This document shows, in pieces, positions 37,656 to 47,168 of a stretch of 64,000 nucleotides of DNA; within the stretch, counting starts at the first letter, position 1; every line of letters starts with the position of its first letter. The notes beneath the pieces are model-generated. The model searched no databases. It saw nothing but the letters and a program-made list of their open reading frames with translations, and was not told where the DNA came from. The translations under genes were made by a program, and so were the position numbers. This stretch comes from Hydrogenophaga aromaticivorans (GTDB lineage: Bacteria; Pseudomonadota; Gammaproteobacteria; Burkholderiales; Burkholderiaceae_C), in NCBI RefSeq assembly GCF_013387465.1, contig NZ_VYGV01000016.1, positions 708,838 to 772,837 on the forward strand, read 5' to 3'.

Positions 37656-38505
37656 ACCCTTCTCTTTCGGGCGCGTCGTGGTCTATGGCGTGCTGCTGGT
37701 GGCCGCGCTGTTCTTCCTCGCGCCGATGTACGTGATGCTGGTCACCTCGTTCAAGGACGCCGCCGAGATCCGCAGCGGCAACCTGCTGAGCCTGCCACAG
37801 AGTCTGAACCCGGATGCCTGGCACCTGGCCTGGAACAGCGCCTGCACCGGTGTCGATTGCCGGGGATTGCAGCCGTATTTCTGGAACTCGGTGTTCATGG
37901 CCGTGCCCGCGGTGCTGATCTCCACCGCCTGGGGCGCGGTCAACGGCTACGTGCTGAGCATGTGGAAATTCCGCGGATCCGAGGTGCTGTTCGGTTTCCT
38001 GCTGTTCGGCGTGTTCATGCCGTTCCAGGTGGTGCTGCTGCCCATGAGCCAGGTGCTGGGTTACCTGGGCCTGTCCAGTTCGATCGCCGGGCTGGTGCTG
38101 GTGCACTGCCTGGCCGGCATGGCCGGGACCACGCTGTTCTTCCGCAACTACTACACCGCCGTGCCGCGCGAGCTGGTGAACGCCGCGCGCATCGACGGCG
38201 CGGGCTTCTGGCGCATCTTCTGGCGCATCGTGCTGCCCATGTCCACGCCCATCATGATGGTCACGCTGATCTGGCAGTTCACCAACATCTGGAACGACTT
38301 CCTGTTCGGTGTGGCCTTCAGCGGCGCCGACAGCAAACCCATCACCGTGGGATTGAACAACATGGCCAACACCACCAGCAGCGTCAAGAACTACAACGTG
38401 GACATGGCCGCGGCCATCATCGCCGGTCTGCCCACCATGCTGGTGTATGTGCTGGCAGGTCAGTATTTCCTCAAAGGCCTCACGGCTGGCGCCGTGAAAG
38501 GATAA
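37645..38505 (+). CDS. Sugar ABC transporter permease, MalG/GtsC-like
   Basis: 286 aa with six predicted membrane segments and the EAA loop ELVNAARIDGAGFWRIFWRI followed by VLPMSTPIMM. FLAPMYVMLVTSFKD is the typical MalG-like first segment. An extended periplasmic loop with a Cys pair (SACTGVDCRG, about residues 66-75) is unusual for the fold and could form a disulfide. The start overlaps the preceding permease by 11 bp. The ATPase gene follows 5 bp after its stop. Confidence 0.92.
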   Translation: MTAKPFSFGRVVVYGVLLVAALFFLAPMYVMLVTSFKDAAEIRSGNLLSLPQSLNPDAWHLAWNSACTGVDCRGLQPYFWNSVFMAVPAVLISTAWGAVNGYVLSMWKFRGSEVLFGFLLFGVFMPFQVVLLPMSQVLGYLGLSSSIAGLVLVHCLAGMAGTTLFFRNYYTAVPRELVNAARIDGAGFWRIFWRIVLPMSTPIMMVTLIWQFTNIWNDFLFGVAFSGADSKPITVGLNNMANTTSSVKNYNVDMAAAIIAGLPTMLVYVLAGQYFLKGLTAGAVKG

Positions 38506-38510
38506 AAACA

Positions 38511-39605
38511 ATGGCTTCTTCTCTGCACATCAAGGGCATCCGCAAGGCGTTTGGCAAAGGCGACAAGGCGGTCGAGGTGCTCAAGCGCATCGACATCGAC
38601 GTCGAGCCGGGCGAGTTCCTGATCCTGGTCGGCCCCTCGGGCTGCGGCAAGTCCACCCTGCTCAACATCATTGCGGGGCTCGAAGAACCGACCGAAGGCG
38701 AGCTGCACATCGCGGGCAAGAACGTGATCGGCATGCCGCCCGCCCAGCGCGACATCGCCATGGTGTTCCAGAGCTACGCGCTCTACCCGACCATGACGGT
38801 GGCCGACAACATCGGCTTCGCGCTGGAGATGCGCAAGGTGCCCAAGGCCGATCGCGACAAGCGCATCCACGAGGTGGCGGGCATGCTGCAGATCCAGCAC
38901 CTGCTGGACCGCCGCCCGGCCCAGCTCTCGGGCGGCCAGCGCCAGCGCGTGGCCATGGGCCGGGCCCTGGCGCGCGACCCGCAGCTGTTTTTGTTTGACG
39001 AGCCGCTGTCCAACCTGGACGCCAAGCTGCGCGTGGAAATGCGCGCCGAGATCAAGCGCCTGCACCACCTGAGCGGCATCACCACGGTGTACGTGACGCA
39101 CGACCAGATCGAGGCCATGACGCTGGGCAGCCGCATCGCGGTGATGAAGGACGGCATCCTGCAGCAGATCGACACACCCGACGAGATCTACCGCCGCCCG
39201 AGCAACACCTATGTGGCGGGCTTCATCGGCTCGCCCACCATGAACTTCATTCCCGGCCAGGTGGAGCGCTCGGGCGACAGTGGCAAGTTCGTGTTCGAAG
39301 GCGGCTCGCTGGACCTGCCTTGCCCGGACGTGCAGCAGGTGACGCTGGGCCAGCGGCCCGAACACATCCACCTGAGCGACGACGCGCCCTGGCGCGGCCA
39401 GGTGGTTCTAGTGGAACCGACCGGTGCCGACACCTATGTGGTGATCAAGACCGCCGTGGGGCTGATGACGGTGCGGGCACCGGCGAACACCAAGATCCAG
39501 GTGGGAGACACGGCGGGCATGACGGTGAGCGGGCGGCACAACAACTGGTTTGACCACAGCTCGGGTGTGCGTCTCAAGGAGATGGATGGGCATCACGCGC
39601 CCTGA
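38511..39605 (+). CDS. Sugar ABC transporter ATP-binding protein, UgpC/MsmK-like
   Basis: 364 aa. Walker A GPSGCGKST, Q-loop VFQSYALYP, signature LSGGQRQRVAMGRALA, Walker B LFLFDEPLSNLD and H-loop VYVTHDQIEAMT are intact. The C-terminal regulatory OB domains (about 240-364, with FIGSPTMNFIPG and LGQRPEHIHL) place it in the MalK/UgpC/MsmK group. Some members energise several sugar importers. It completes the importer with two permeases and the binding protein. A 358-bp repeat-rich stretch follows, in which I see no convincing terminator. Confidence 0.95.
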   Translation: MASSLHIKGIRKAFGKGDKAVEVLKRIDIDVEPGEFLILVGPSGCGKSTLLNIIAGLEEPTEGELHIAGKNVIGMPPAQRDIAMVFQSYALYPTMTVADNIGFALEMRKVPKADRDKRIHEVAGMLQIQHLLDRRPAQLSGGQRQRVAMGRALARDPQLFLFDEPLSNLDAKLRVEMRAEIKRLHHLSGITTVYVTHDQIEAMTLGSRIAVMKDGILQQIDTPDEIYRRPSNTYVAGFIGSPTMNFIPGQVERSGDSGKFVFEGGSLDLPCPDVQQVTLGQRPEHIHLSDDAPWRGQVVLVEPTGADTYVVIKTAVGLMTVRAPANTKIQVGDTAGMTVSGRHNNWFDHSSGVRLKEMDGHHAP

Positions 39606-39963
39606 CCTCTTCTTCCTCTGAGGGGTTTGGCCGGGGCTCGGCCCGGCGGCCGACTCACTTTCTTTTGCTTCGCCAAAAGAAAGTAAGCAAAGAAAAGGCG
39701 AGCCGAAGTCCGGGGCCCTGCGGGCTTCCTTGCGCTGCTCGGTTCGCCCGGGGTGCGCGCAAACTCGCTGCGCTCAAACATGCGCGCCCCTTTTCCGGGC
39801 GCCCCTGCGCTGCTCAGCCCGGCCACACGGCGTTGGGGGAGGGAGCGAAATCGAAATCGGGATCGGGCGCGGACTCCCTTTCAGGCTTGCGTGCCTTCCT
39901 CCCTCTCCCTCTGGGAGAGGGCAGGGGTGAGGGCTCTCCCCTCCCGGTGCCGTTCTCAGCCGC
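39606..39963. repeat. Non-coding stretch with three hairpin repeats
   Basis: No gene is supported here. At 39657-39684 ACTTTCTTTTG and CAAAAGAAAGT form a perfect 11-bp stem around CTTCGC, within a longer purine-rich motif. At 39901-39921 CCCTCTCCC and GGGAGAGGG form a 9-bp stem followed by GCAGGGGTGAGGG; motifs of that form are dispersed in many proteobacterial genomes. Between them lies GC-rich sequence with short imperfect repeats (for example TCGAAATCGGGATCGGG). It separates the importer operon from the convergent kinase gene. Confidence 0.75.
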
Positions 39964-41328
39964 TCACACCAGCCGCAACCGAATCCTCAGTCCCTGCGGC
40001 TGCAACTGCGTCACCGTGGCTTCACCGCCGTGGCGGCGGGCGATCTCTTGCACGATGGCCAGGCCCAGGCCGCAGCCGCCGGGTTGCTGGCTGCCGCGCC
40101 AGAAGCGCTGGAACACGTGCGCCATGTCGTCGGGGTTCAGGCCCGGTCCGTTGTCGTCCACCGCAAGGTGCGCGCCGTCGCTGCCCTGGCTCACGCGCAG
40201 GGTGATGCTGCTGCCGCGCGGGGTGTAGCGCAACGCGTTGTCGATCAGGTTGCTCAGGGCTTCGCGCAGTTGCAGGGCATCGCCCTGAATGGTCAGGTGG
40301 TCTTCGCCCTCGTAGCCCAGGTCCATGCCGGCGGCGAGCGCGCGTGGCGTCCATTCGCGCGCCACTTCGCGCGCCAGCGTGGCCAGGTCCAGCGGTTCGC
40401 GGCGGGCCTGGGTTTCGGTGCGGGCCAGGGTCAGCAGCTGGTGCACCAGGTGGGCGCTGCGCTCGGCGCCGGTGCGCACCTTGGACAGGCGCTCGGCCAC
40501 GCCCGCCTCGCTGGTCTGGCGCTGGGCCAGTTCCACCTGGCTGATCAGCCCGGCCAGCGGCGTGCGCAGCTGGTGGGCGGCGTCGTTGATGAAACGTTTC
40601 TCCTGCTGCACACTGCGCGCCACCTCGCCCAGCAGGCCGTTGATGGCCAGCACCAGCGCGTGCACCTCGCTCGGCGCCTGCGTCATGCCGATGGGCGAGA
40701 GCGCGTTGACCGAGCGGTTTTCCAGCTGCGCCGTCAGGCGGGTCAGTGGGGCCAGGCCGCGCCGGATGCCGCCATACACCAGCAGGCTCAGCAACACGCC
40801 CAGCGCCAGCAGCGGCACCAGCATGTCGGCCACGAGCTCGCGCGCGATGCGCTGCTGCACCGCCAGGCCCTTGCCGACCTGCACGCGCAGGATCTGCGGC
40901 GCGCTGGCCTCGCCATAGCTCACGTCCAGCGCCACGATGCGCAGTGGCCGGCCGTCGAGCATGCTGCCGTAGAACACCGGGTCGCCGGCCACCAGCGGCG
41001 GGTGGGGCGGCGGTGGCAGACGCTGGTTGCCGAGCAGGAACTGGCCCGGCGGCGACGACACCATGTAGCTGATGCGGTCGTCAGGGTCCTGCTCCAGCAC
41101 GTCTTGCGCGGCCTTGGGGAAGTCGATCAGCAGGCCCGAACCGACAGGCTTGACCTGGCGCGCCAGCGCCCGCACCGATTGCGTGAGCGATTGGTCGATG
41201 CCCTTCTCGACGTAAGACAGGGCGAAGCGGTAGGCCAGCAAACCGCCGCCGGCCCAGAGCACCAGCTGCGGCAGCAACAGCCACAACAGCAACTGGCGGC
41301 GCAGGGACAGGCGCGACGGAGCGATCAT
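39964..41328 (-). CDS. Sensor histidine kinase, TctE-like
   Basis: 454 aa. Two membrane segments (about 12-32 and 165-190) bracket a periplasmic 2CSK_N-type domain as in TctE, a HAMP-like linker follows, then HisKA with FINDAAHQLRTPLAGLISQVE and HATPase_c with SNLIDNALRYTP, DDNGPGLNP and GGCGLGLAIVQEIARRHGG. TctE-type kinases often sense carboxylates, but similarity alone does not give a ligand. Its ATG overlaps the response-regulator stop by 4 bp (ATGA), so the pair is cotranslated. No tripartite transporter is nearby, though the sugar importer converges on it. Confidence 0.9.
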   Translation of the reverse strand: MIAPSRLSLRRQLLLWLLLPQLVLWAGGGLLAYRFALSYVEKGIDQSLTQSVRALARQVKPVGSGLLIDFPKAAQDVLEQDPDDRISYMVSSPPGQFLLGNQRLPPPPHPPLVAGDPVFYGSMLDGRPLRIVALDVSYGEASAPQILRVQVGKGLAVQQRIARELVADMLVPLLALGVLLSLLVYGGIRRGLAPLTRLTAQLENRSVNALSPIGMTQAPSEVHALVLAINGLLGEVARSVQQEKRFINDAAHQLRTPLAGLISQVELAQRQTSEAGVAERLSKVRTGAERSAHLVHQLLTLARTETQARREPLDLATLAREVAREWTPRALAAGMDLGYEGEDHLTIQGDALQLREALSNLIDNALRYTPRGSSITLRVSQGSDGAHLAVDDNGPGLNPDDMAHVFQRFWRGSQQPGGCGLGLAIVQEIARRHGGEATVTQLQPQGLRIRLRLV

Positions 41329-42035
41329 GGCGCGCCGGCCGACTCCAGCAGGTAGCCCAGACCGCGGATGTTGCGGATGTTCAGCGTCGAGCCGCTGAGC
41401 TTGCGGCGCAGGCGGTGCACATAGACCTCCAGCGCGTTCGAGGCCACGCCACCCGTCTCGGCCGGCTCGGACTGCCAGGCGGCGAGCACGTCTTCGCGGC
41501 TCACCACCTGGCCGCTGTGGCGCACCAGCAGGTCGAGCAACACCCATTCGCGCTGCGTCAGGTCGATGGCTTCGTTGCCCAGCCAGGCGCGCGGCAACTG
41601 CGGGTCCAGCCGCAGGTTGCCGGCCGTCGGCACGGACGGCGCGGGTGCGGTGTTGACGCCGAACGCGGGCAGGCTGGCGCGGCGCAGCAGGGCCTGCAGG
41701 CGGGCCAGCAGTTCGTCGCGGTTGAAGGGTTTGGTGAGGTAGTCGTCGGCGCCCGCGTTCAGGCCTTCGACGCGGTCTTCGACGCCGTCGCGCGCGGTGA
41801 GGATCAGCACCGGCAGGGCGGGCAGGCGCTGGCGCAGGCGGCGCAGCACGGTCAGGCCGTCGACCAGCGGCAGGCCGAGGTCGAGCACCACGCCGTCGAA
41901 ACCCTGCAGGGCCAGCAGCTCCAGTGCCTCGGCGCCGTCGGCCGCGGTGGTGATGCGGTGTCCCGCCTGCCCGAGCTGGGCGCCGAGCGCATCGCGCAGC
42001 AGTTCGTCGTCTTCAACAATCAGCAGGTGGGCCAT
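41325..42035 (-). CDS. OmpR/PhoB-type response regulator, TctD-like
   Basis: 236 aa. Receiver domain with acidic pocket VEDDELLRDAL, phospho-acceptor in VVLDLGLPLVDGL and LTARDGVEDRVEGLNAGADDYLTKPF. The winged-helix DNA-binding domain (about 135-230) carries LTQREWVLLDLLVRHSGQVV and SNALEVYVHRLRRKL. It is the first gene of the pair and is presumably phosphorylated by the downstream kinase. ATG 42035 lies six bases after a TAAACT box and has no Shine-Dalgarno sequence, suggesting a leaderless message. Confidence 0.93.
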   Translation of the reverse strand: MAHLLIVEDDELLRDALGAQLGQAGHRITTAADGAEALELLALQGFDGVVLDLGLPLVDGLTVLRRLRQRLPALPVLILTARDGVEDRVEGLNAGADDYLTKPFNRDELLARLQALLRRASLPAFGVNTAPAPSVPTAGNLRLDPQLPRAWLGNEAIDLTQREWVLLDLLVRHSGQVVSREDVLAAWQSEPAETGGVASNALEVYVHRLRRKLSGSTLNIRNIRGLGYLLESAGAP

Positions 42036-42041
42036 GCGGTC

Positions 42042-42047
42042 AGTTTA
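42042..42047 (-). promoter_or_regulatory. -10-like hexamer for the response regulator, leaderless spacing
   Basis: On the minus strand TAAACT, six bases (GACCGC), then ATG at 42035. The same hexamer and spacing recur before cca at 48458. Confidence 0.45.
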
Positions 42048-42072
42048 GCCGCCCCGCCTGGCGCGCGGACGT

Positions 42073-42978
42073 TCAGGCCGCTTCGAGCGGACGCACCTGA
42101 AACGCGGGGGCCTTGCCCGTCGGGTCCTGGCCTGCGTACACGGTGAGGTGCGGGTAGGGGATCTCGATGCCGGCGGCATCGAAGGCGGCCTTCAGGCGGC
42201 GCAGGTATTCGCGCTTCACGTTCCACTGTTCCAGCGGCAGGCAACGAAAACGGCAGCGGATCACCACCGCCGATTCGGCCCAGGACTCGACCCCGGCGAT
42301 CTCCAGGTCGTCGGTGATGCTGGCGCCGAGGATCGGGTCGGTGCGCATGGCCCGGGCCACGTCGGCCATGACCCGCATCACCTCGTCCACGTTCTCGCGG
42401 TAGGCCACGCCGATGTCCATCACCGCGTTGCTGAAGCCGCGCGTCATGTTGATCACGGTGCTGATGTGGCCGTTGGGCACGTAGTGCACGTTGCCGTCGT
42501 AGTCGCGCAGCTGCACGTAGCGCAGCGTGATCTCCTCCACCAGGCCGGCGTGTTCGCCCAGCTTGACCACGTCGCCTTGCCGGATCTGGTTTTCCAGCAG
42601 GATGAAGAAGCCGGTGAAAAAATCCTTGACCAGACTCTGGGCGCCAAAGCCCACCGCCAGACCGACCACGCCCGCCGCACCCAGGATGGGCGCGACCGAC
42701 ACCCCCACTTCGGAAAGCACCAGCATGCCGGCGATCAGGCTCACCACCACCCCGACCAGGTAGCGGAAAACGCGGCCCAGGGTTTCGGCGCGTTTGGTGG
42801 ACTCTCGGTCGTCCATGCGGCTGGCGATGCGTTCGCGCAGCGTCCGTATGGCGCGCTGCAGGACGGCGATCAGCAGCCAGGCGGCGATGAGGATGAGGGT
42901 CACGCGCAGCAGGGTGGTGGCGGCGCTGCCGAGGCCGATCCACCAGCGGGTGGCGAGGTCCAGGATGTTGCCGTTCAT
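42073..42978 (-). CDS. MscS-family mechanosensitive channel
   Basis: 301 aa. Membrane segments lie near residues 20-40 and 65-90, followed by the pore-lining helix GAAGVVGLAVGFGAQSLVKD and the diagnostic FFILLENQIRQGDVV, then the beta and alpha/beta cytoplasmic domains. MscS channels release solutes during hypo-osmotic shock. ATG 42978 has an excellent GGAGG ribosome-binding site; an open frame extends further upstream into a repeat and is rejected. Its position after the trehalose operon, 1 kb away on the same strand, makes an osmotic link plausible but unproven. Confidence 0.93.
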   Translation of the reverse strand: MNGNILDLATRWWIGLGSAATTLLRVTLILIAAWLLIAVLQRAIRTLRERIASRMDDRESTKRAETLGRVFRYLVGVVVSLIAGMLVLSEVGVSVAPILGAAGVVGLAVGFGAQSLVKDFFTGFFILLENQIRQGDVVKLGEHAGLVEEITLRYVQLRDYDGNVHYVPNGHISTVINMTRGFSNAVMDIGVAYRENVDEVMRVMADVARAMRTDPILGASITDDLEIAGVESWAESAVVIRCRFRCLPLEQWNVKREYLRRLKAAFDAAGIEIPYPHLTVYAGQDPTGKAPAFQVRPLEAA

Positions 42979-43011
42979 GGGTGTTCCTCCAGAAGGGTTG
43001 TGAAAAAGGCC

Positions 43012-43100
43012 CCACGGAGTCAACCAGGGCACCGCCGGGCCGGTTTGCCGGACGGCCAGTGCCGCCCCCTTTGAGGGGGTAGCGCGAAGCGCTGCGGGGG
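43012..43100 (-). repeat. Stop-codon-associated GC-rich repeat, copy 2
   Basis: Reads away from the otsA stop (minus strand) starting nine bases after it: CCCCCGCAGCGCTTCGCG, then CCCCCTCAAAGGGGG, CCGGCAAACCGGCC and GGTGCCCTGG. It is nearly identical to copy 1 after the SPOR gene, in the same polarity relative to its gene. Confidence 0.8.
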
Positions 43101-43108
43101 TGTTCACT

Positions 43109-44482
<1,374 letters not shown>

Positions 44483-46318
44483 TTAAATCACCGTGTCCCA
44501 GGCCGCCGAGAGGCGGACGGCCGCGTTGATGATGCCCACCATCGAATAGGTTTGCGGGTAGTTGCCCCACATCTCGCCGGTGGTGGCGTGGGTGTCTTCG
44601 GAGAGCATGCCCAGCGGGTTGCGTGCGCGCAGCATGGTTTCAAAGATGGCGCGGGCTTCGTCGACACGGCCGACGCGCGCCAGGGCGTCGATGCGCCAGA
44701 AGGTGCAGATGTTGAAGGCCACCTCGGGTTTGCCGAAATCGTCGGCGGCGTCGTAGCGGCGCATGTAGGGGCCGTCGCACAGGTTTTTTTCCAGTGCATC
44801 GAGGGTGGCGATGAAGCGCGGGTCCATCGGGTCGATGAAGCCCACCTCCGCCATCAGCAGCACGCTGGCGTCGAGGTCGTGGGCACCAAAGGCCGCGGCG
44901 AAGGCCTGGCGCTCTTCACTCCAGGACTCGCGCAGGATGCGCTCGCGCATGGCGCGGGCGTGTTGTTGCCAGTAGGCGGCCCGTTCGCCCTGCTGCAGGG
45001 TCAAGGCGATCTTGGCCAGCCGGTCGCAGGCGGCCCAGCACATCAGGGCCGACGAGGTGTGCACGCGGGCGCGGGTGCGCAGCTCCCACATGCCTGCATC
45101 GGGCTGGTCGAAGATGAGCACGGCCTTTTCACCCGCGGCTTCGAGCTGCTTGAACTCGGCCAGCCCCGCCGGGTTGAGCAGGCGCCGGTCGTGAAAGGCC
45201 TGGGCCGCACCGAGCACGATGTTGCCGTAGACGTCGTGCTGGAAATGTTCGTGCGCCTGGTTGCCCACGCGCACCGGTCCCATGCCGCGGTAACCCGGCA
45301 GGTTCTTGCAGATGCGCTCGGGCAGATCGCGCTCCAGCCCGATGCCGAACAGCGGCTGCACGTGGCCGCCGTTGGAGCCGACCACGGCGTTGGACAGCCA
45401 GCGCAGGTAGTCCTCCATGGTGCCGACTTCGGCCAGGCTGTTGAGCGCGCGCACGACGAAGAAGGCGTCGCGCAGCCAGCAATAGCGGTAGTCCCAGTTG
45501 CGCTGCGTGCCCGGTGCTTCGGGGATGCTGGTGGTCATGGCCGCAACGATGGCGCCGGTGTCCTCGAACATCGAGAGCTTGAGTGTGATGGCGGCGCGGA
45601 TCACCGCCTCCTGCCACTCCAGCGGCAGCGCCAGGCGCTGGCTCCATCCGCGCCAGTAGGTCAGGGTCTCCTGTTCGAAATGCCGCGCCGTCTCGCCCAC
45701 GCCGCCCTCCAGGGTTTCGTCGGGACCCAGCAGGAAGTTGAGTTCGCGTGTGAGCAGGAAGGGCTGCTGGCTCAGCACATGGGACACCGAGGCGTCGGTG
45801 TGCAGCCGCAGGGTCTGCTGCTCACCGACGTAGCGGATGTGGTTGCTGCCCGAGGTGATGGTGGGCATCTCGGCGCCCCAGTTGAAGCGTGGTGTGAGCG
45901 ACACGCGCACACGCGGCGCGCCCTGGAGCGGGCGCACGCGGCGCACCAGCATGGTGGGGCGGAAAAAGCGGCCGCGCGAAGGGAAGCGGGGCGCAAAGTC
46001 GGTGATGAGAATGCCCTGACCCTGGGTGTCCCAGAGCTCGGTGTGCAGCACGGCGGTGTTGGGGTCGTAGTACTGCCGGGCTTTGTCCAGGTGTTCGATT
46101 TCGATCGCGAACGCGCCCGCACCGTCTTCGCCGCCGAGCAGCGCGTGAAACACCGGATCGCCGTCAAAGCGGGGCAGGCAGCTCCAGACCACGCGCCCGT
46201 GCGGATCGATCAGGGCGCTGAAGGCGCAATTGCCCACCACGCCGAGCGACAGGGAGGGGGCCGCGGGCGCGGCAAATCCGGTGTGGGCGGGGTGTTCGGT
46301 GGTGGTGGGTGGGTTCAT
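44483..46318 (-). CDS. GH15 family glucoamylase/trehalase-like hydrolase
   Basis: 611 aa. An N-terminal beta-sandwich domain (about 20-230, with SLGVVGNCAFSALIDPHGRVVWSC) is followed by an alpha/alpha-barrel typical of GH15. YCWLRDAFFVVRAL, DAGMWELR (candidate acid Glu) and GEMWGNYPQTYS near the C-terminus (candidate base Glu at about 582) are the family catalytic blocks. GH15 includes glucoamylases, glucodextranases and trehalases. Its place between otsB and otsA suggests action on trehalose or related glucosides, but the substrate is not proven. No signal peptide is evident, so it is probably cytoplasmic. ATG 46318 overlaps the otsB stop by one base (TGATG); GTG 46321 is an alternative. Confidence 0.88.
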   Translation of the reverse strand: MNPPTTTEHPAHTGFAAPAAPSLSLGVVGNCAFSALIDPHGRVVWSCLPRFDGDPVFHALLGGEDGAGAFAIEIEHLDKARQYYDPNTAVLHTELWDTQGQGILITDFAPRFPSRGRFFRPTMLVRRVRPLQGAPRVRVSLTPRFNWGAEMPTITSGSNHIRYVGEQQTLRLHTDASVSHVLSQQPFLLTRELNFLLGPDETLEGGVGETARHFEQETLTYWRGWSQRLALPLEWQEAVIRAAITLKLSMFEDTGAIVAAMTTSIPEAPGTQRNWDYRYCWLRDAFFVVRALNSLAEVGTMEDYLRWLSNAVVGSNGGHVQPLFGIGLERDLPERICKNLPGYRGMGPVRVGNQAHEHFQHDVYGNIVLGAAQAFHDRRLLNPAGLAEFKQLEAAGEKAVLIFDQPDAGMWELRTRARVHTSSALMCWAACDRLAKIALTLQQGERAAYWQQHARAMRERILRESWSEERQAFAAAFGAHDLDASVLLMAEVGFIDPMDPRFIATLDALEKNLCDGPYMRRYDAADDFGKPEVAFNICTFWRIDALARVGRVDEARAIFETMLRARNPLGMLSEDTHATTGEMWGNYPQTYSMVGIINAAVRLSAAWDTVI

Positions 46319-47061
46319 CACGGTGTGGTGTCAGGGGTGTTTTGGGTGGCGTTGCGCAGCCATTGGTGCAGGGCCTGCGGGTGGGCGATGCGGTGGGTGG
46401 CGCAGCTCGGGCCCTCGCCCACCTTGATGCCCGCACCGCCGAGTCGCTGAACCACGTCGAAGCCGGACTCGTCGGTCACGTCATCACCGGCAAACACCGG
46501 CTGGCGTCCTTTGAACGGGGGCTCGGCCATGAAGGCGGCGATGGCCAGGCCCTTGCCCACATGGGCGGACTTGACCTCCACCACGGCCTTGCCGCGCAGC
46601 AGCTGCAGATCGGGGTCGTGCCGGATGGCAGCCGTCATGACCGCGGTGCATTCGGCGTCCAGCTCGGGCGCCAGCCGGAAGTGCAGGGCGACGGCGGTCT
46701 TCTTGTGTTCCACGAGCAGGCCCGGATGGTGGGCCGCCAGCGCCTGCGCGGCGGCCAGCACGGGGCCGAGATCGGGGCGTTGGTCGGTGGACGTGGTGCC
46801 CAGGCGCGACCGGCGCACGGCGCCGTGTTCGAACGCCGCCGGCAGCAGCAGGGGGGCAAGAAAGGGGTCGATGTCCGCCTGCGCGCGGCCGGTGACCAGT
46901 GCCAGCGCGCCGTCCAGCTGGGTGTGCAGCCGTTCCAGCAGCGCCACGAGTTCGCGCGGAACCACCACCTCGTCGGGCCGGGGTGCGAGTTCGGCCAGCG
47001 TGCCGTCGAAATCAAGAAACAGGGCGCATGGCCCCACCAGCAGGCTAGGTAATGTGCTCAT
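46318..47061 (-). CDS. otsB: Trehalose-6-phosphate phosphatase
   Basis: A HAD-superfamily phosphatase producing trehalose from trehalose-6-phosphate. 247 aa. HAD motif I is FLDFDGTLAEL with nucleophile Asp, motif II includes LVTGRA, and motifs III/IV are KGLAIAAF and VFAGDDVTDESGF. ATG 47061 gives MSTLPSLL; the frame is open upstream but overlaps the promoter region. It is the first gene of the trehalose operon, with AGAGG before the start. A sigma-70-like promoter is visible at 47071-47099. Confidence 0.95.
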   Translation of the reverse strand: MSTLPSLLVGPCALFLDFDGTLAELAPRPDEVVVPRELVALLERLHTQLDGALALVTGRAQADIDPFLAPLLLPAAFEHGAVRRSRLGTTSTDQRPDLGPVLAAAQALAAHHPGLLVEHKKTAVALHFRLAPELDAECTAVMTAAIRHDPDLQLLRGKAVVEVKSAHVGKGLAIAAFMAEPPFKGRQPVFAGDDVTDESGFDVVQRLGGAGIKVGEGPSCATHRIAHPQALHQWLRNATQNTPDTTP

Positions 47062-47070
47062 CAGCCTCTG

Positions 47071-47099
47071 ACCGTAACAGACCCGGTGCCGCTTGTCAC
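47071..47099 (-). promoter_or_regulatory. Sigma-70-type promoter of the trehalose operon
   Basis: On the minus strand GTGACA, a 17-base spacer and TACGGT, about ten bases before the otsB start codon. The short distance leaves a leader of only a few bases, with AGAGG inside it. Confidence 0.5.
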
Positions 47100-47168
47100 A
47101 CGTCGGGGGTTTGTCCGACCCGCCGGGTGCGGGACTTCGAGCCGGCTTGACACACCGGCTGGGCTTTT

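Noticed and set aside
39657..39684. The 11-bp hairpin as a rho-independent terminator of the importer operon
   Set aside because: No T-run follows the stem on either strand; the bases after it are AAGCAAAG. It is better described as a repeat.
47143..47166. AGCCGG...CCGGCT hairpin followed by GGGCTTTTT between otsB and cca as a plus-strand terminator
   Set aside because: No plus-strand gene precedes it, and the T-run is offset from the stem. On the minus strand there is no T-run at all.
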